A DNA stretch of 64,000 bases, taken from assembly GCF_025905425.1 (NCBI RefSeq), contig NZ_CP109603.1, forward strand, positions 1,586,001 through 1,650,000. Direction: 5' to 3'. Origin of the DNA: Pseudomonas putida. GTDB taxonomy: Bacteria > Pseudomonadota > Gammaproteobacteria > Pseudomonadales > Pseudomonadaceae. Position 1 is the first letter of the stretch, and the number at the start of each line of letters is the position of its first letter. Of this stretch, positions 52,724 through 61,909 are shown piece after piece. The position numbers and the translations under genes are program-made. Under the pieces are notes generated by a model that saw only the letters and a list, made by a program, of their open reading frames with translations, was not told the origin of the DNA and searched no databases.

Positions 52724-55174
52724 TCAGAAGTCCCAGCGGGTGGTGACCATCAAGTTGCGTGGCTCGCCGTAGTAGGTGGTCTCGAAGTTGCCAAGCCCGG
52801 TCAGGTACACCTTGTCGAACACGTTGTTGGCATTGACCGTGAAGCTCAGGTGCTCGCTGTACTGGTAGCGGGTCATCAGGTCCACCAGGGTGTAACCGCC
52901 TTGCTTGATGCGCGTGTAGTCGTTGGCGGTCGGGCTGTAGATATTGCCGTAGAACCCACTCTGCCAACGTAGCCCACCGCCGACGGTGACGCGGTCCAGG
53001 GCGCCGGGCAGCCGGTAGGTGCTGAACAGCCGCGCCACATGCTCAGGCTTGGTGGTCGCCAGTGGGAAGCCGAACAGGCGGTTGTCGTCGGCGTCGCGCG
53101 TGCGGGCGTAGGTGTAACCGGCGGTGATGTTCCAGCCTGGGGCCAGTTCGCCGGCCAGCTCCAGTTCGACGCCTTGGGTGGTGGCACCGTCGATGGCGGT
53201 GTAGATGCCCTCGTTGGTGACTGGGTTGGTGCCGACGGACGAGGCGACGTTGTCCTGCTCGATACGGAAGAACGCCAGGGTGGCGTTCAGCCTGCCATCG
53301 AAATAGGCCGCCTTCAGGCCTGCTTCATAACCATCGCCTTCCACGGGGTCGAGGGTGGCGCCATTGACGTCCTTGTAGACTTGCGGCTGGTAGATCGAGG
53401 TGTAGCTGGCGTACACCGAGTAAGTGTCGTCCAGGTCATAGACCACGCCGGCGTACGGGGTGACCACGCCGTGTTGCTTGTAGCTGGCGTGGGTGTCGTC
53501 CAGGGGCGAGGTTGGGTAGAAGTCCTGGTCATCGTTGTACTTGAAGGTGCTGACCCGGGTGCCGAGGATCACCGAGAGGTTGTCGGTGGGCCTCAGGCGT
53601 GTGGCCACGTAGGCGCCGTTCTGGCTCTGGGTGGTGGTGTAGTCGCCGTTTTTCGGGAATTCCTGTACCGGGATCTTGCCGTTCCAGTCGAAGATCGAAC
53701 CCGGGACTTGGGCGAAGGCACTGCCGTCGTAGGTGTCACCGGTCTGGCGCGAGTGCGAGGTCATGAAGCCTGCAACCAGGTCGTTCTGACGGCCAAAGAG
53801 GGTGAACGGCCCGGAGACGTTTAGGTCTGCGGTGTTCTGCACACGGTGCCCTTCCCAGCGCCCCCAGTAGAAGAACATGCCTTCGCCGGTCGCGGGGTTG
53901 GGGTTGCCACCGCTGGCTGAGGCCAGGCGCGTGTCATGGTCGCTGATCATGTGGTTGAGGCTGAGCTTGACCTTCCAGTCATTGGCCAGTGCTTGCTCCA
54001 GCGAGCCGAAGTAGGTGGTGGCCTGGAAGTCGCGGCGGCTCCAGTCGGCCCCTGGGTTGTGTGCGCGCGAGAAGTCGGTGCGGCTACCGTCGGAGAAGTA
54101 CGCCGGGTTACCGGTCCAGGAGGAGCCGCGCGGCGTGGTGGTCTGATTGTCGACGCCGAACGTCAGCAGCGTGTCGGGCGTCAGGTCGGCTTCAAGAATG
54201 CCGTAGTAGACGTCTTTCTTCTGTTGGTAGTGATCCAGGTAGGACTTGCGGTCCTGGTACGCGCCGACGAAGCGGCCACGCACACTGCCGGTGGCGTTGA
54301 GCGAGCCCGAGATGTCACCTTCGGTGCGGTAGTTGTCCCAGGAACCGGCGCTGGCGGTGATCGAGGCCTTGAAGTCGTGGGTGGGCTTCTTGCGGATCAG
54401 GTTGACTGTGGCAGAAGGGTCGCCGGAACCTGTCATCAACCCGGTTGCGCCCTTGATGACTTCGACACGGTCGTAGGCGGCCATGTCGACATGGGTCGCG
54501 CCCTCGTCGTACACGCCGTCATAGATGGTGTTGACGCCATCGTACTGGTAGTTGGTGATGGCAAAGCCGCGCGCGGAATACTCCATGCGCTCGCTGTCGT
54601 AGGCCTGTACCGAAACCCCAGGGGTATTGCGCAGGACTTCGCCGATGTCTTGCGAACCGTGGTCGTCGATGGCCTGGCGGGTAATCACGCTGACGGACTG
54701 CGGCGTCTCGCGCAGGGTCAGCGGCAGCTTGGTCGCGGTGGTCGAGCCACCGGTGGTGTAGGCGCCGGTGCCTTCGGTGATGTTGCCCAGGCCCTGGCTG
54801 TCGATGCGGCTGGGGGCCAACTCCACCACGTCACCTTGCTTGGCGGTGAGCAGCAGCGAGTAGCGGCCGTCGCTTTCCCGAATGGCTTGCAAGCCTGTGC
54901 CGCTCAGCAGAATCTGCAGCGCCTGGTCCACCGGGTAGTGGCCATTCAAGGCCGGGGAGCGCTTACCGCGCGTCCATTGGGTGTCGAACGACAGGACGAT
55001 GCCCGCCTCGGCGGCGAACTGGGTCAGCGTCTCGCCCAGGTCGCCCTGCGGCAGGTGATAGTCATGCGCTTGCGCGGCACAGGCTGCGCCCGGCCCACCG
55101 AGCAATGCAGTCAGCAGCAGGCAGGTGCGCAGGTCGGGCGCGCTGAAGGGCCTGAGAGTGAAGCGGCAGGTCAT
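52724..55174 (-). CDS. TonB-dependent siderophore receptor with STN domain
   Basis: An 816-residue receptor. A signal peptide (1-36, ending AACAAQ) is followed by the STN domain (about 38-108; LPQGDLGETLTQFAAEAGIVL), the plug (LTLRETPQSVSVITRQAID; GLMTGSGDPSATVNLIRKKP) and a barrel ending MVTTRWDF. Plug sequence and overall length suit a hydroxamate- or pyoverdine-type receptor (FpvA/FoxA-like); ligand unknown. The FecR and FecI genes lie upstream on the same strand, so it is the output gene and sensor of the second signalling unit. Confidence 0.9.
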   Translation of the reverse strand: MTCRFTLRPFSAPDLRTCLLLTALLGGPGAACAAQAHDYHLPQGDLGETLTQFAAEAGIVLSFDTQWTRGKRSPALNGHYPVDQALQILLSGTGLQAIRESDGRYSLLLTAKQGDVVELAPSRIDSQGLGNITEGTGAYTTGGSTTATKLPLTLRETPQSVSVITRQAIDDHGSQDIGEVLRNTPGVSVQAYDSERMEYSARGFAITNYQYDGVNTIYDGVYDEGATHVDMAAYDRVEVIKGATGLMTGSGDPSATVNLIRKKPTHDFKASITASAGSWDNYRTEGDISGSLNATGSVRGRFVGAYQDRKSYLDHYQQKKDVYYGILEADLTPDTLLTFGVDNQTTTPRGSSWTGNPAYFSDGSRTDFSRAHNPGADWSRRDFQATTYFGSLEQALANDWKVKLSLNHMISDHDTRLASASGGNPNPATGEGMFFYWGRWEGHRVQNTADLNVSGPFTLFGRQNDLVAGFMTSHSRQTGDTYDGSAFAQVPGSIFDWNGKIPVQEFPKNGDYTTTQSQNGAYVATRLRPTDNLSVILGTRVSTFKYNDDQDFYPTSPLDDTHASYKQHGVVTPYAGVVYDLDDTYSVYASYTSIYQPQVYKDVNGATLDPVEGDGYEAGLKAAYFDGRLNATLAFFRIEQDNVASSVGTNPVTNEGIYTAIDGATTQGVELELAGELAPGWNITAGYTYARTRDADDNRLFGFPLATTKPEHVARLFSTYRLPGALDRVTVGGGLRWQSGFYGNIYSPTANDYTRIKQGGYTLVDLMTRYQYSEHLSFTVNANNVFDKVYLTGLGNFETTYYGEPRNLMVTTRWDF

Positions 55175-55270
55175 CGTCGAGTTTCTCTGGGAGGTAAAGA
55201 ATCAGCCAGGGCTGGGGTTACCTATGAGTCGGATGAGCCGCGGCAAAGTGATCAGGCATTGGGCATTTTT

Positions 55271-56224
55271 TTACGCGGCGGTGATGGTTATCCAGAAACG
55301 GGTGCGGGTGTGCACGTGCACCGGCAGGGAAGTGGCCAGTGCCCGCAGGATCTGGTCGGTATCATTGAGCCGGTAGGTGCCGCTGATGCGCAGGCCAGCC
55401 ACCGAGGGGGCGCAGTGCAGCCAACCTGGCCGGTATCGGGACAGCTCGTTGATGAAGGTGTCGAGGCGTTGGTCATTGGCGATCAGCAAGCCTCGTTCCC
55501 AGGCGTCTGCGGTGCTGGCGAGCGCTTCTACAGCAGAAAAGCCCTGGCCATCGAACTGGCGGCTCTGGCCGGCGTTCACCGCCATGGCCTGGCCTGAAGC
55601 CAGCGTCACCCGTGCCTGCTGGCCAAACACATCGAGCTTGCTGGTGTCATCGAGCACGCGCACGGCAAAGCGGCTTTGGCCAGCGTCTACGAGGCCGTGC
55701 CTGGTCACTACGCTGCAACGTTGCTGCGGCGGGACGGTGACCATGATTTCACCTTGGCGCAGGCGCACGTAAGGTTGTTCGCGGGTCTCATCGATATCCA
55801 CTGCGCAGGCGCTGTTGAGCAGCACCGTACTGCCGTTTTTCAGGTTCAGCCAACGTTGTTCGCCCACGCGACTGCGCACGTCTGCAAACAGGGTTGAGTG
55901 CTGCATTTCGCGGTAGCTGCCCACGCCCAGTGCACTGCCACCGAGCAGCACCAGGCCGGCCTTGACCACACGGCGGCGGCTGGCGTGGCGGCCGTGCGCC
56001 GCGACCGACAGCACGCGCGTCGTTGCCGGGTTGTGGGTTGAGCTCATGCGTGTTTGCAAACGCTCGGCTTGCTGCCATGCCCAGGCATGGGCAGGGGCCG
56101 CGTTCAGCCACGCCTGCCAGGCACTGTAGTCACTGGGCTGCGCCTCACCGCTGTTGAGTTGGCTATACCAGTGCGCGGCCTGGCGCAGGGCGGCGAGTTG
56201 CTCGGCACTCAGGGCCATGTTCAC
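55271..56224 (-). CDS. FecR-family anti-sigma regulator (second unit)
   Basis: A 317-residue protein from the GTG, or 315 from the ATG at 56218. The DUF4880 domain with DYSAWQAWLNAAPAHAWAWQ (about 38-57), a membrane helix near 88-105 (KAGLVLLGGSALGVGSY) and the periplasmic FecR domain (VGEQRWLNLKNGSTVLLNSA) are all present. The GTG start overlaps the fecI stop (GTGA), the classic coupling of these pairs. Confidence 0.9.
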   Translation of the reverse strand: MNMALSAEQLAALRQAAHWYSQLNSGEAQPSDYSAWQAWLNAAPAHAWAWQQAERLQTRMSSTHNPATTRVLSVAAHGRHASRRRVVKAGLVLLGGSALGVGSYREMQHSTLFADVRSRVGEQRWLNLKNGSTVLLNSACAVDIDETREQPYVRLRQGEIMVTVPPQQRCSVVTRHGLVDAGQSRFAVRVLDDTSKLDVFGQQARVTLASGQAMAVNAGQSRQFDGQGFSAVEALASTADAWERGLLIANDQRLDTFINELSRYRPGWLHCAPSVAGLRISGTYRLNDTDQILRALATSLPVHVHTRTRFWITITAA

Positions 56225-56751
56225 TGGCCGTGGGTCAGGCTGTAGATCATGCAGTGCTCGGCCGCCTTGGCAACGTAGCGGCGCACCGTCACTTCAGAGA
56301 TGCCCAGCTGGGTGGCGATGTGTTTGTAGGGCATGCCATCGACCTGCGAGAGCAAGAACGCTTCACGCACGTTGGCGCCGAGTGCTGCCAGCATCGCATC
56401 GAGTTCGAACAACGTTTGCAACAGCGACAGCCGTTGTTCCGCAGAGATGTCCAACGCTTCGGGTTGCTCGGCCAGCACCTGCAGCCAGGCCCGTTCCAGG
56501 TGCACGCGGCGCAGGTGATCGATCATCAGGCGACGGGCGATGGTGGCCAGGTAGCCCTTGGGTTCGCGGACCGCCTCGAGCTTGGCCGCGGCATCGGCTG
56601 CAGACATGACGCGAACGAACACGTCCTGCACAAGGTCAGCGGCCAGGTGGGTGCAGTTGACCCGTGGTTTCAGCCAACCGTGCAGCCACTTGCTCTGCGC
56701 ACGGTAGAGCTGGCTGACCTGGGAATTAAGGGCTACGTCCGGGGTGCTCAT
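56221..56751 (-). CDS. FecI-family ECF sigma factor (second unit)
   Basis: A 176-residue ECF sigma with region 2 (LAADLVQDVFVRVMSAADA; PKGYLATIARRLMIDHLRR) and region 4 (VDGMPYKHIATQLGISEVTV). The start is set at 56751, where the fold begins; a frame 17 residues longer has a poor leader that covers the Fur-like site. It heads the FecI-FecR-receptor unit transcribed leftwards. Confidence 0.9.
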   Translation of the reverse strand: MSTPDVALNSQVSQLYRAQSKWLHGWLKPRVNCTHLAADLVQDVFVRVMSAADAAAKLEAVREPKGYLATIARRLMIDHLRRVHLERAWLQVLAEQPEALDISAEQRLSLLQTLFELDAMLAALGANVREAFLLSQVDGMPYKHIATQLGISEVTVRRYVAKAAEHCMIYSLTHGQ

Positions 56752-56778
56752 CCATGCCGCCTGAAAAGAGTTGCAAAT

Positions 56779-56794
56779 GTTAATGGTTCGCATT
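56779..56794 (-). promoter_or_regulatory. Candidate Fur box
   Basis: On the minus strand: aatgcgaaccattaac, 12 of 16 bases agreeing with AATGATAATCATTATC. It is about 28 bp before the second fecI start. Confidence 0.5.
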
Positions 56795-56849
56795 TTATGC
56801 AAACTGTTTCAGGCTTGGCAATGACCAGCGGGCCGACAGTGTCACAGGC

Positions 56850-59639
56850 TTACGGGGAGGTCGCGCGTTCCACGGCCTGCGCGCCGCGCGCTTTCCGGCC
56901 CCCACTGAAGCGTGTCAGTACGAGCCGGGTCAGCGTGTTCCAGCAGTACGTCACCACCACGCCACCGACAATGGCCAGCACCACCGCGAATACCGGTTGA
57001 TCGAAGATGCGCTTTGCCAGCGACTGGAACTGGAAGTGCGTCAGGTAGATGAACAAGGTTGACGACGCGATCATCGCGCCTGCCCTGGCGACCGCGCCCG
57101 GTACGGGAACCGAGCGGAACCAGATCAAGGCGAGCATCGCCGGCAGGGCAATATCGATGTAACGGGCAAACGCCTGCCAGCCGATGCCGGCAATGGCCAC
57201 AAGGTCCAACTCGGCGATCAGCAGCACCGCCACCGCACTGGCGACCGCTTTGCGCAGCGGGGTGTCGGCGTAGTGAATGGCCATCCCCAGCACCATGACT
57301 GCCAGGTAGTGCTGAGGCACCCGGTTGAGCAGTGCCGTGGCGTCGAACACGAAGCGGCTGAGCAGCACGTCCGCCGCCACCAGCACACAGGAGGCCGTGA
57401 CCAGGCAGCGAAACGGGTTGGCGATGATCGCCTGGCGCACACGCTTGAACGACAGGACGACGCCGAGGATCAGCAGCATCTGCACCAAGACTTCGATGTA
57501 CCAGTAATTGAAGACCCCCACCTTGTCCTGCGTGAACCAGTTGGAGATCAACAGCAGTGATTGCCAGTGCACCCGGTCGAACAGCGCCTGCACCAAGACC
57601 GTGTACAGAAGGGTCGGCACCGCGATGGCGGCCAGGGACTTGAGCAGCATGCGCGCATCGCCGCGTTCATCGATGGCCTTGAACTGGAACCTGGCCAGGC
57701 TGATGCCGGAGATCAGGAACAGCACCGACGTTTCGCCTGCGATCCGCCATTCGGAAAACACATTCAAGTGCCCGACGACGATCAGGATGATGGCGATCAT
57801 CCGCAGGAAAACCGGCACCTCCATGACCCGCATCGACCACTTGCTGGCCTTGGTGTTTTGCTCGGCCAGTTCGGCCAGGTCCTGTACCGGGATCATCTCC
57901 CAGCGATCCGGCAGGTGGCCGATCAGTTCTTCCAGCACCATCGAGGCGCGCACGAACGACAAGGAGTCGCCGCCGAGTTCGACGAAGGTAAGACGGGCAT
58001 CGATGCGAGGGGCCTGAAGTATCTGCGCCCAGGCCTCGGTGAGTTTCAACGCCAGCGGTGACAGCGCCTGCGTGGCCCCAGAGGTGCTGTCATCGAAAGC
58101 TGCCGGCAAGGCGCGTTTGTCGATCTTGCCGTTGGGTGTGAGTGGGATGCTGGGCACGAATAGGAACATCACCGGCACCATGTAGTCGGGGAGCATGCCC
58201 GCGATGGCCTGGCGCAGGTCAGCGGTCGCGAGTGGCTGTTCGGCAACGCAATAGGCGACCAGCCTGACCATCGCGTTGTCATGGTTGGCCAGCACCACGC
58301 ATTGCTTGATGCGTGGGTGCCGAGTGATGGTGTTTTCGATTTCGGCCAGTTCGATGCGATGGCCGCGAATCTTCACCTGGCTGTCGCCGCGCCCCAGGAA
58401 GCTGGCGCTGCCATCGGCCAGGTAGGTGCCCAGGTCGCCGGTGCGGTAGCAGCGGTCGGCCGTGGCGCCGGTGAATGGGTTTGCCACGAACTTCTCTTGG
58501 GTCAGCGCCGGGTCACCCCAATAGCCCAGCGACAGGTAGGGGCTGCGGATCAGGATTTCCCCGACTTCACCGGCCTCGACCAAGCGGTTGGCCTCGTTGA
58601 CCACCAACAGTTGCGCGCCGTCTATGCCTTTGCCCAGCGGGACTCTGGCGTTGTCCGCGTGCGGGTCGAGTACGTGGAAGGCCATGGCCTGTGGTGTTTC
58701 GGTGGTGCCGTAGAAGTTCACGCTGGTGGCGTTTGGCGCAATGGCGCAGATCTGCTGGTACAGGGTAGGGCTGAGGGCATCGCCGCCCCAGAACAGGTAG
58801 CGCAGGCGCTCGAACACTTGCCCGTTCATCCGCGCGCCGGTTTCGATCAACTTGCCCAGGGGTGGAGTGAGGTGAATGACGGACACGCCGTGGTCGTGGA
58901 TCCAGGCGGCCAGGCGCGACGGGTCGGTCAGGGTTGACTGGGCCGGGCAAATGATTGTTGCGCCAATCGACAGCGGCGTGAACACATCCCGGTAAACCGG
59001 GTCATGGCCCAGGCCGGAAAGCAGTGAAAAGCAGTCGTCCTGGGTGAAACCATGGTGCTGGACATGCCAGTCGATGAAATGCACCAGCGGGGCGTGATGG
59101 GTGACGATGCCCTTCGGTTCGCCCGTGCTGCCTGAGGTGAAGGTGATGTAGGCCGGCTGCGCGGGGCTGACTTCGGGCAGGGGCGACGGCCTTGCAAAGT
59201 GTTGCAGCGCTTCGACAGGGGCGTGCGGCACGTTGACGAGGCGTGCGGGGCCAGGCTCGACGTCAGCGTCGCCACAGCGCAACACAAAGGCAGGTTCGAG
59301 TGTGCGGATGATCTGCCCGATACGCGCAGCAGGGTAAGCGGCGTCGGCGACGGTGAAGGTCAGCCCGGCGCGCAAGGCGCCGAGCATGGCATACACCAAG
59401 GCTGCGCCGCGGCTAGCGACAATCACAACGCGATCGGAGCTGATGGCGCCGTTTTCGAGTAGAAAGGTGGCGATTCCCTGGCTGATCTGCTCAAGTTGTC
59501 GATAGCTGCAGGTAGCCTCATGGGCGATGATGGCGGTGGCATCGGGCGAGCGACTCGCCTGCTCCACAAAGGCCTGGAAGATCGGCCGCTCGGCACGGTA
59601 CTCAAGGCTCAGCGTCGGGTTCGGGCGCATATCCGGCAT
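56850..59639 (-). CDS. Adenylation-carrier-acyltransferase fusion (A-T-AT3)
   Basis: A 929-residue NRPS-like protein with three parts. The adenylation domain (about 18-500) has TFTSGSTGEPKG (core A3), NFYGTTETP (A5), YRTGDLGTYLADG (A7) and NGKIDKRALP (A10). The carrier domain has the phosphopantetheine serine S559 in VELGGDSLSF. The C-terminal third (about 610-905) is a membrane-bound acyltransferase-3 domain with about ten hydrophobic helices. It should activate an acid, load it on the carrier, and present it to a membrane acyltransferase. There is no condensation or thioesterase domain. The start at 59639 follows gcggagcgaac. It is next to an iron-signalling unit but not clearly co-transcribed. 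Substrate unknown. Confidence 0.85.
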   Translation of the reverse strand: MPDMRPNPTLSLEYRAERPIFQAFVEQASRSPDATAIIAHEATCSYRQLEQISQGIATFLLENGAISSDRVVIVASRGAALVYAMLGALRAGLTFTVADAAYPAARIGQIIRTLEPAFVLRCGDADVEPGPARLVNVPHAPVEALQHFARPSPLPEVSPAQPAYITFTSGSTGEPKGIVTHHAPLVHFIDWHVQHHGFTQDDCFSLLSGLGHDPVYRDVFTPLSIGATIICPAQSTLTDPSRLAAWIHDHGVSVIHLTPPLGKLIETGARMNGQVFERLRYLFWGGDALSPTLYQQICAIAPNATSVNFYGTTETPQAMAFHVLDPHADNARVPLGKGIDGAQLLVVNEANRLVEAGEVGEILIRSPYLSLGYWGDPALTQEKFVANPFTGATADRCYRTGDLGTYLADGSASFLGRGDSQVKIRGHRIELAEIENTITRHPRIKQCVVLANHDNAMVRLVAYCVAEQPLATADLRQAIAGMLPDYMVPVMFLFVPSIPLTPNGKIDKRALPAAFDDSTSGATQALSPLALKLTEAWAQILQAPRIDARLTFVELGGDSLSFVRASMVLEELIGHLPDRWEMIPVQDLAELAEQNTKASKWSMRVMEVPVFLRMIAIILIVVGHLNVFSEWRIAGETSVLFLISGISLARFQFKAIDERGDARMLLKSLAAIAVPTLLYTVLVQALFDRVHWQSLLLISNWFTQDKVGVFNYWYIEVLVQMLLILGVVLSFKRVRQAIIANPFRCLVTASCVLVAADVLLSRFVFDATALLNRVPQHYLAVMVLGMAIHYADTPLRKAVASAVAVLLIAELDLVAIAGIGWQAFARYIDIALPAMLALIWFRSVPVPGAVARAGAMIASSTLFIYLTHFQFQSLAKRIFDQPVFAVVLAIVGGVVVTYCWNTLTRLVLTRFSGGRKARGAQAVERATSP

Positions 59640-59749
59640 GTTGTGTGTTCGCTCCGCATCAACGGCAGGTGGCTGGCTGGATAGCACAACGCTAGTGCAG
59701 GCCAACGAATGGCGCCAATGCACGTGCGCTATTTGCGTCGACGCCTAGC

Positions 59750-60750
59750 TGAGCTGCGCTGTCGCACAGACAACAGTGGCAGATAATACAGGTCTTGTGG
59801 GAGCGGGCTTGCCCCGCGAAGGGGGCCACGCGGAGCATGGCACCGGCTTCGCCGGTGTTCGCGGGGCAAGCCCGCTCCCACAGAGTTAATTTTTTGTTCT
59901 ATGGGAGATTGCCCAGCCTCTTGGGGCTGCGCTGTCGCACAGAGAACAGTGGCAGATAACACAGGTCTTGTGGGAGCGGGCTTGCCCCGCGAAGGGGGCC
60001 ACGCGGAGCATGGCACCGGCTTCGCCGGTGTTCGCGGGGCAAGCCCGCTCCCACAGAGTTAAGTTTTTGTTTTATGGGAGATTGCCCAGCCTCTTGGGGC
60101 TGCGCTGTCGCACAGAGAACAGTGGCAGATAACACAGGTCTTGTGGGAGCGGGCTTGCCCCGCGAATGGGGCCACGCGGAGCATGGCACCGGCTTCGCCG
60201 GTGTTCGCGGGGCAAGCTCGCTCCCACAGAGTTAAGTTTTTGTTTTATGGGAGACTGCCCAGCCTCTTGGGGCTGCGCTGTCGCACAGAGAACAGTGGCA
60301 GATAACACAGGTCTTGTGGGAGCGGGCTTGCCCCGCGAAGGGGGCCACGCGGAGCATGGCACCGGCTTCGCCGGTGTTCGCGGGGCAAGCCCGCTCCCAC
60401 AGAGTTAATTTTTTGTTCTATGGGAGATTGCCCAGCCTCTTGGGGCTGCGCTGTCGCACAGAGAACAGTGGCAGATAACACAGGTCTTGTGGGAGCGGGC
60501 TTGCCCGCGAATGGGGCCACGCGGAGCATGGCACCGGCTTCGCCGGTGTTCGCGGGGCAAGCCCGCTCCCACAGAGTTAAGTTTTTGTTCTATGGGAGAT
60601 TGCCCAGCCTCTTGGGGCTGCGCTGTCGCACAGAAAACAGTGGCAGATAACACAGGTCTTGTGGGAGCGGGCTTGCCCCGCGAAGGGGGCCACGCGGAGC
60701 ATGGCACCGGCTTCGCCGGTGTTCGCGGGGCAAGCCCGCTCCCACAGAGT
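59750..60750. repeat. Tandem array of six ~173-bp REP-bearing units
   Basis: ggtcttgtgggagcgggc recurs at 59791, 59964, 60137, 60310, 60483 and 60655: steps of 173, 173, 173, 173 and 172. Each unit has a REP head, a ggcaccggcttcgccggtg hairpin, an inverted REP, then a cagagttaa(g/t)tttttgtt(c/t)tatgggag spacer and cctcttggggctgcgctgtcgcacag. The units differ at only a few positions (e.g. gaaggggg or gaatgggg; one copy lacks a C in the REP core). Open frames inside are by-products of the repeats. The whole 59640-60817 interval is otherwise gene-free. Confidence 0.93.
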
Positions 60751-60817
60751 CGCCAGTTGCCCCCACAGAGTTCTCTGCTAAATGAATCGGAATGGGCTCC
60801 TGAGCAGACCCAAAATC

Positions 60818-61738
60818 TCAACCGGCCTGCAACGCCCGTGGCCGCTGGCTGCGTTGCTCGTCGTCGGCCACCGTCGCCTGCTGCAATTGGAAGCTGAAGG
60901 CAATCCGTGCCACGCGGCCACTCACCCCAGGCAGCGCAGCTTCAAGCATCTCAACCTCCCCTACCAACCCATCGCGGGTGGCATGGGCAAAGTCGTCCCA
61001 CAGGTACTCGTCGCCCGACAAGTTGATCTGCGTGGTCAGGTGGCGATACCCCGGCGCGCTGATGAAAAAGTGGATGTGCGCCGGGCGCTGGCCGTGGCGG
61101 CCCAACTGGTCCAGGCAGGCTTGGGTCGGGCCGTCGGTGGGGCAGCCGTAACCGCTGGGCACAATGCTGCGGGCGCGATAGCGCCCCTGGGCATCGGTGC
61201 GGATGCGGCGGCGCAGGTTGTAGTCCGACTGGCTGGAGTCGAAGTAGGAATACAGGCCTTGGGTATTGGCATGCCACACATCGACGATCGCACCGCTGAT
61301 TGGCGTGCCGTCCAGGTCCAGCACCTGGCCTTCGAGCAGCATCGGCAGGCCCGGGTCGCGCCCGTCGTCAAGCCGTGCCTCGCCCTCGCACAGCGGCGCA
61401 CCCGCCACATACAAAGGGCCTTCGATGGTGCGTGGGGTGCCGCCGGTATGGCCGGTCTGGGCATCGCGGGCATCGTTGAGCAGGTCGAGAAAGTGCTCCA
61501 GGCCAAGGCCCGCCATCAACAGTCCGGCTTCGCTGCGGCTACCCAGGCGGTTCAGGTAGTCGACGGCTGTCCAGAACTCATCGTCGCTGATGGCCAAGTC
61601 TTCGATCAGCTTTGCGCTGTCTTGCAGTAGGCGCAGTACGATCTGCTTGAGCCGCGGGTTGCCCTGGTCGCTGCCAAAACCGGCCGCTTTTTCGAAGAAG
61701 GCCCGTACATCAGGTGATTGGGAAATCGCTACAGTCAT
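60818..61738 (-). CDS. catA: Catechol 1,2-dioxygenase
   Basis: A 306-residue intradiol dioxygenase that opens catechol to cis,cis-muconate. The non-haem iron(III) ligands can be placed at Y163 (GLYSYF), Y197 (PSGYGCP), H221 and H223 (RPAHIHFF), and the helical N-terminal linker domain is typical of CatA dimers. It has its own sigma-54 promoter and twin enhancer sites, and lies directly after the DmpR/PhhR-type regulator gene, so it is probably induced by phenolics together with the operon at the window edge. Confidence 0.93.
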   Translation of the reverse strand: MTVAISQSPDVRAFFEKAAGFGSDQGNPRLKQIVLRLLQDSAKLIEDLAISDDEFWTAVDYLNRLGSRSEAGLLMAGLGLEHFLDLLNDARDAQTGHTGGTPRTIEGPLYVAGAPLCEGEARLDDGRDPGLPMLLEGQVLDLDGTPISGAIVDVWHANTQGLYSYFDSSQSDYNLRRRIRTDAQGRYRARSIVPSGYGCPTDGPTQACLDQLGRHGQRPAHIHFFISAPGYRHLTTQINLSGDEYLWDDFAHATRDGLVGEVEMLEAALPGVSGRVARIAFSFQLQQATVADDEQRSQRPRALQAG

Positions 61739-61782
61739 GGTTGCCTCACCGGTCGTTGTTGTTATTGCGGTGAACTGCGTAC

Positions 61783-61798
61783 AGCAAATGCGATGCCA
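61783..61798 (-). promoter_or_regulatory. Sigma-54 promoter of catA
   Basis: On the minus strand: TGGCAT-CGCAT-TTGCT, with GG and GC 10 bases apart and a perfect -12 element. The start site is expected near 61772, 34 bp before the catA ATG. Confidence 0.8.
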
Positions 61799-61862
61799 TG
61801 TTTATAACTAACTGATATTTAAGAAATTATTTGTTTTAGACACGGTAGCCGGTGTTGCGCGC

Positions 61863-61909
61863 TCAATCATTTGATCAACCCGCGCCACGCCTTTTGTCCA
61901 AATGCTCAA
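61863..61909. promoter_or_regulatory. Twin DmpR/PhhR-type enhancer sites for catA
   Basis: TCAATCATTTGATCAA (61863-61878) and TTGTCCAAATGCTCAA (61894-61909), both imperfect versions of the TTGATCAATTGATCAA palindrome of DmpR/XylR-type activators, centres 31 bp apart. The second overlaps the stop codon of the regulator gene. Confidence 0.75.

Noticed and set aside
59750..60750. CRISPR array
   Set aside because: The repeating unit is 173 bp and entirely conserved; there are no short repeats with unique spacers and no cas genes.
59729..60821. Overlapping open frames of 76-138 codons on both strands in the repeat array
   Set aside because: They repeat with the 173-bp unit, have no domain, and are produced by the GC-rich REP palindromes.
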